In this document: in pieces, positions 3,221 through 5,497 of the stretch
Numbering within the stretch: the stretch's first letter is position 1
Layout: each line of letters begins with the position of its first letter
NCBI GenBank assembly: GCA_964441595.1
Contig: CAYTXM010000024.1
Span: forward strand, 1-5,497
Direction: 5' to 3'
Length of the DNA stretch: 5,497 bases
Source of the DNA: DAOVIY01 sp964441595
GTDB taxonomy: Bacteria; Patescibacteriota; Minisyncoccia; UBA6257
Program-made: the position numbers and the translations under genes
The notes under the pieces: model-generated
What the model was told of the DNA's origin: nothing
The model's database searches: none
What the model saw: the letters and a program-made list of their open reading frames with translations, nothing else

Positions 3221-5497
3221 TTAATCCTCTGTTCGATGCCTAACAATGAAATGATATTTTGCCGCTTCAATAGCAATTAATTCTATTCCTCCCATGATAA
3301 AGATAATTAACCAATCATTGATTCCTAATGGTACTGTCTTTAAGAGTGTTTGGAGTATAGGTACATAAACAGCGGCTACTAGCATTATTATCCCTAATAC
3401 TACTGCTACTAATAAAAGCTTATTGGAGAAAGGATTAATGTGCCATAAATTCTTACGAAGGCTTTTACAAGAAAAGGTATAAAAAATTGAATCAATTGAA
3501 AGGCAGGCAAAAACCATTGTTCTAATATATGTAATATCAAAATTTAATTTCCACAACCAAAAGAATAACCCTAAAAGCATCAAATCAGTAATTACTCCAA
3601 TAATTACAATTATGAATTTCATTTCTTTGGTTAATAGATGCACATTATGACCTTGAGATTTTTGTTCCATTATTCCCTTTTCTTTTGGCTCAAAAGCCAA
3701 AGCAACATCAGGTAAACCATCTTCAATTAAATTAACCCATAATATTTGTACTGCGATTATTGGCAAAGGAGCCCCAATAAAAATACTTGTCCCTATTAAA
3801 ATTACTTCTGAAAAACTATCTGAAAGCAAATATGTAATAACCTTCCTAATATTATCGATAATAACTCTTCCCTCTTCTACAGCTTTAACAATAATGGAAA
3901 AACTGTCATTTAATAAAATTAGATCAGAACTTTCTTTGGCCACAGCTGTTCCAGAACCTAATGCTATCCCAATATCGGCTTTTTTCAGAGCAGGAGCGTC
4001 ATTTATCCCATCTCCGGTCATTGCTACAACTTCTCCTCTATTTTGCCAAGCGTCAATAATTCTCATCTTATGCTTAGGCTCTACTCTAGAATAAATCTGT
4101 ATTTTATCCATAATTTCTTCAAATTCTTTATCAGATAATTTATCCAAATCCATTCCTTCTAAAATATTATCTTTTGTTATTTCAAAACCCAATTCTTCTG
4201 CAACCGCTTTAGCTGTCAATTGATGGTCTCCAGTCACTATAATAGGTCTCATACCAGCTTTTTTACAAATCTTTATTGCCTGCTTTACTTCTTTACGAAT
4301 TGGATCGCTTAAAGCAATAAAACCTGTAAAAATGAAATCGTGACAAAGAGCTTTTAATCCTTTTATTTCGTAAACTATATTTTCACTTATATCAACTTTT
4401 CTGCAACCTGTAGCAAGTACACGTAATCCTTTACTAGTTAATTCTTTTAATTTTTTTTCTAATTTTCTTTTTTGTTCATTATTTAAATTGCTTCTCTCAA
4501 AAATCTTTTCTGGAGCGCCGCAAATATACAAATTCATTTCCCCTGATTCTTTATAAAAAGAAACAGCGAATTTATTTATAGGATTAAAAGGAATTTCAGA
4601 TAATTTATCTTCTTCCATCTTACTTTTTATATTAATCAATCCATTTTCAATTCCAGCCTCTAATAAAGCCCTATCTGTAGGCCTACCTCTTAAAATCCAT
4701 TTTTCCATAACATCATCAGGATTTTCAATAAACGCTTCTGACGCCAAAACAGCTGATTTAAGAACTAATGGTTTATCTCCAATTATCTCACTAACTTTCA
4801 TTTTCCCTTTTGTTAAAGTACCTGTTTTATCAGTACATATGATACTGGTATTTCCCAAGGTTTCTGCAGAAGCTAATTTTCTTATTAATCCTTTCTTTTT
4901 CAACACTTTTTGCATTCCTAAAGCTAAAATCACTGTTATTGCCACAGGCAAACCTTCAGGAATAGCAGAAACAGCAATAGCAACAGAAGTAGTAAACATT
5001 TCTACAAATTCTTTTCCCTTTATCAACCCCTCAAAAAAAATAAAGGCACAAACAAAAACAATGCCTATCCCTATTATATTTGAAAAATTTGTTAATTTTT
5101 TTTGATAAGGAGTTCTTCTTTCTGGAGTTTCTTTTACCATTTTAGCAATCTTTCCAATTTCTGTATGTAATCCAGTACTTACAACGACAACTTTGCCTCT
5201 TCCAGCTTCTACAACACCCCCCATATAAACCATATTATCCCTATCCATCAAATGTACTTGTCCAGATAACTCTCTGGAAACCTTTGTTTTCGGAAACCAT
5301 TCACCAGTCAAAACCATTTCATTAATTTTCAAATCCTGCGATTCAATAATCCTTGCATCTGCAGGAATTTTATCCCCAGGATTTAGAATAACAATATCCC
5401 CAGGAACTAATTCTTCAGAATTGATAATTTTTAAATTTCTATTTCTTAAAACCTCAACTTCATGCTTAACCACTTTTTTCAATTCTTTTAAAGCGTT
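3221..5497 (-). CDS. P-type cation-transporting ATPase, P2A (SERCA/PMR1)-like (partial, N-terminus beyond window)
   Basis: This membrane pump uses ATP to move cations, passing through an aspartyl-phosphate intermediate. The visible 758 residues start inside the actuator domain and run to the natural stop. Numbering from the window edge, they include TGE (64-66, dephosphorylation loop), M3 (about 138-158), M4 with IPEGLP (179-184), the phosphorylated Asp in DKTGT (D223), an N domain with CGAPE (326-330), KGLRVL (356-361), DPIR (398-401), VTGD (421-424), the P-domain Lys in EPKHK (K477), TGDGINDAP (494-502), and M5-M10 to the end. M1, M2 and roughly 110-130 residues lie off the right edge, judged against ~880-residue relatives. 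A TTG at 5482 is not the start: NALKE continues the frame upstream in the usual family pattern. Ion-site residues are E181 (M4), S561 and E564 (M5), and N589, E592 and D593 (M6). SERCA has Asn for S561 and Thr for E592, so Ca2+ specificity should not be assumed. The ion could be Ca2+, Mn2+ or another cation. Confidence 0.96.
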   Translation of the reverse strand, partial: NALKELKKVVKHEVEVLRNRNLKIINSEELVPGDIVILNPGDKIPADARIIESQDLKINEMVLTGEWFPKTKVSRELSGQVHLMDRDNMVYMGGVVEAGRGKVVVVSTGLHTEIGKIAKMVKETPERRTPYQKKLTNFSNIIGIGIVFVCAFIFFEGLIKGKEFVEMFTTSVAIAVSAIPEGLPVAITVILALGMQKVLKKKGLIRKLASAETLGNTSIICTDKTGTLTKGKMKVSEIIGDKPLVLKSAVLASEAFIENPDDVMEKWILRGRPTDRALLEAGIENGLINIKSKMEEDKLSEIPFNPINKFAVSFYKESGEMNLYICGAPEKIFERSNLNNEQKRKLEKKLKELTSKGLRVLATGCRKVDISENIVYEIKGLKALCHDFIFTGFIALSDPIRKEVKQAIKICKKAGMRPIIVTGDHQLTAKAVAEELGFEITKDNILEGMDLDKLSDKEFEEIMDKIQIYSRVEPKHKMRIIDAWQNRGEVVAMTGDGINDAPALKKADIGIALGSGTAVAKESSDLILLNDSFSIIVKAVEEGRVIIDNIRKVITYLLSDSFSEVILIGTSIFIGAPLPIIAVQILWVNLIEDGLPDVALAFEPKEKGIMEQKSQGHNVHLLTKEMKFIIVIIGVITDLMLLGLFFWLWKLNFDITYIRTMVFACLSIDSIFYTFSCKSLRKNLWHINPFSNKLLLVAVVLGIIMLVAAVYVPILQTLLKTVPLGINDWLIIFIMGGIELIAIEAAKYHFIVRHRTED

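Noticed and set aside
3894..4094. Plus-strand frame of 66 codons
   Set aside because: Antisense shadow of the highly conserved TGDGINDAP region of the ATPase.
4839..5105. Plus-strand frame of 88 codons
   Set aside because: Antisense shadow of the ATPase M3-M4 and phosphorylation region.
5480..5482. TTG as the ATPase start codon
   Set aside because: The frame stays open to the window edge as NALKEL, matching the usual A-domain sequence. A start here would remove M1-M2, so the gene is simply cut by the window.

Overview
This AT-rich window carries five protein-coding genes, all read from the minus strand, so transcription runs from high to low coordinates. No rRNA, tRNA, CRISPR array or transposase is visible. 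The organism is a bacterium. The CTP synthase variant (NVDAGTLRPTEHGE), the P-type ATPase with SEV/NLIED ion-site motifs, the short GTTTAAA-type repeats and the density of orphan proteins make me favour a Candidate Phyla Radiation (Patescibacteria) lineage. That placement rests on memory of such genomes and is moderate at best. No in-frame TGA interrupts any gene and one gene ends in TGA, so UGA is not obviously recoded.

Layout in order of transcription. (1) 5497-3221: a P2A-like cation-transporting P-type ATPase, missing M1-M2 and the first part of its A domain beyond the window edge. All phosphorylation and hydrolysis motifs are present, but two ion-site residues and the KGAPE lysine are changed. 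(2) 3220-3057: a non-coding stretch with two degenerate ATTGC...GCAAT hairpin repeats, a short GTTTAAA-like tandem repeat and a small possible terminator. (3) 3056-2044: a self-contained transcription unit with a near-consensus promoter, a structured leader and two unrecognised genes (119 and 138 aa). Both genes have the same AAGGAGG-6-nt-ATG start signal. The unit closes with a long 3' hairpin and a clean rho-independent terminator. (4) 2016-936: a second near-consensus promoter driving an orphan 338-aa soluble protein with no Shine-Dalgarno sequence. (5) 887-1: the synthetase half of CTP synthase (pyrG), cut by the window edge just where the glutaminase domain would begin.

The ATPase (ion transport) and CTP synthase (pyrimidine nucleotide synthesis) are housekeeping genes with no evident functional link. 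The part most likely to hold something undescribed lies between them: the two-gene unit of unknown function, its 15-bp hairpin built from AAGGAGTAA/TTACTCCTT arms, a third copy of that 9-mer on the -10 element of the next gene, and a short motif (FL[LV]S[AG]ALL) shared by the 119-aa and 338-aa proteins. These links are inferences from the sequence and are untested.
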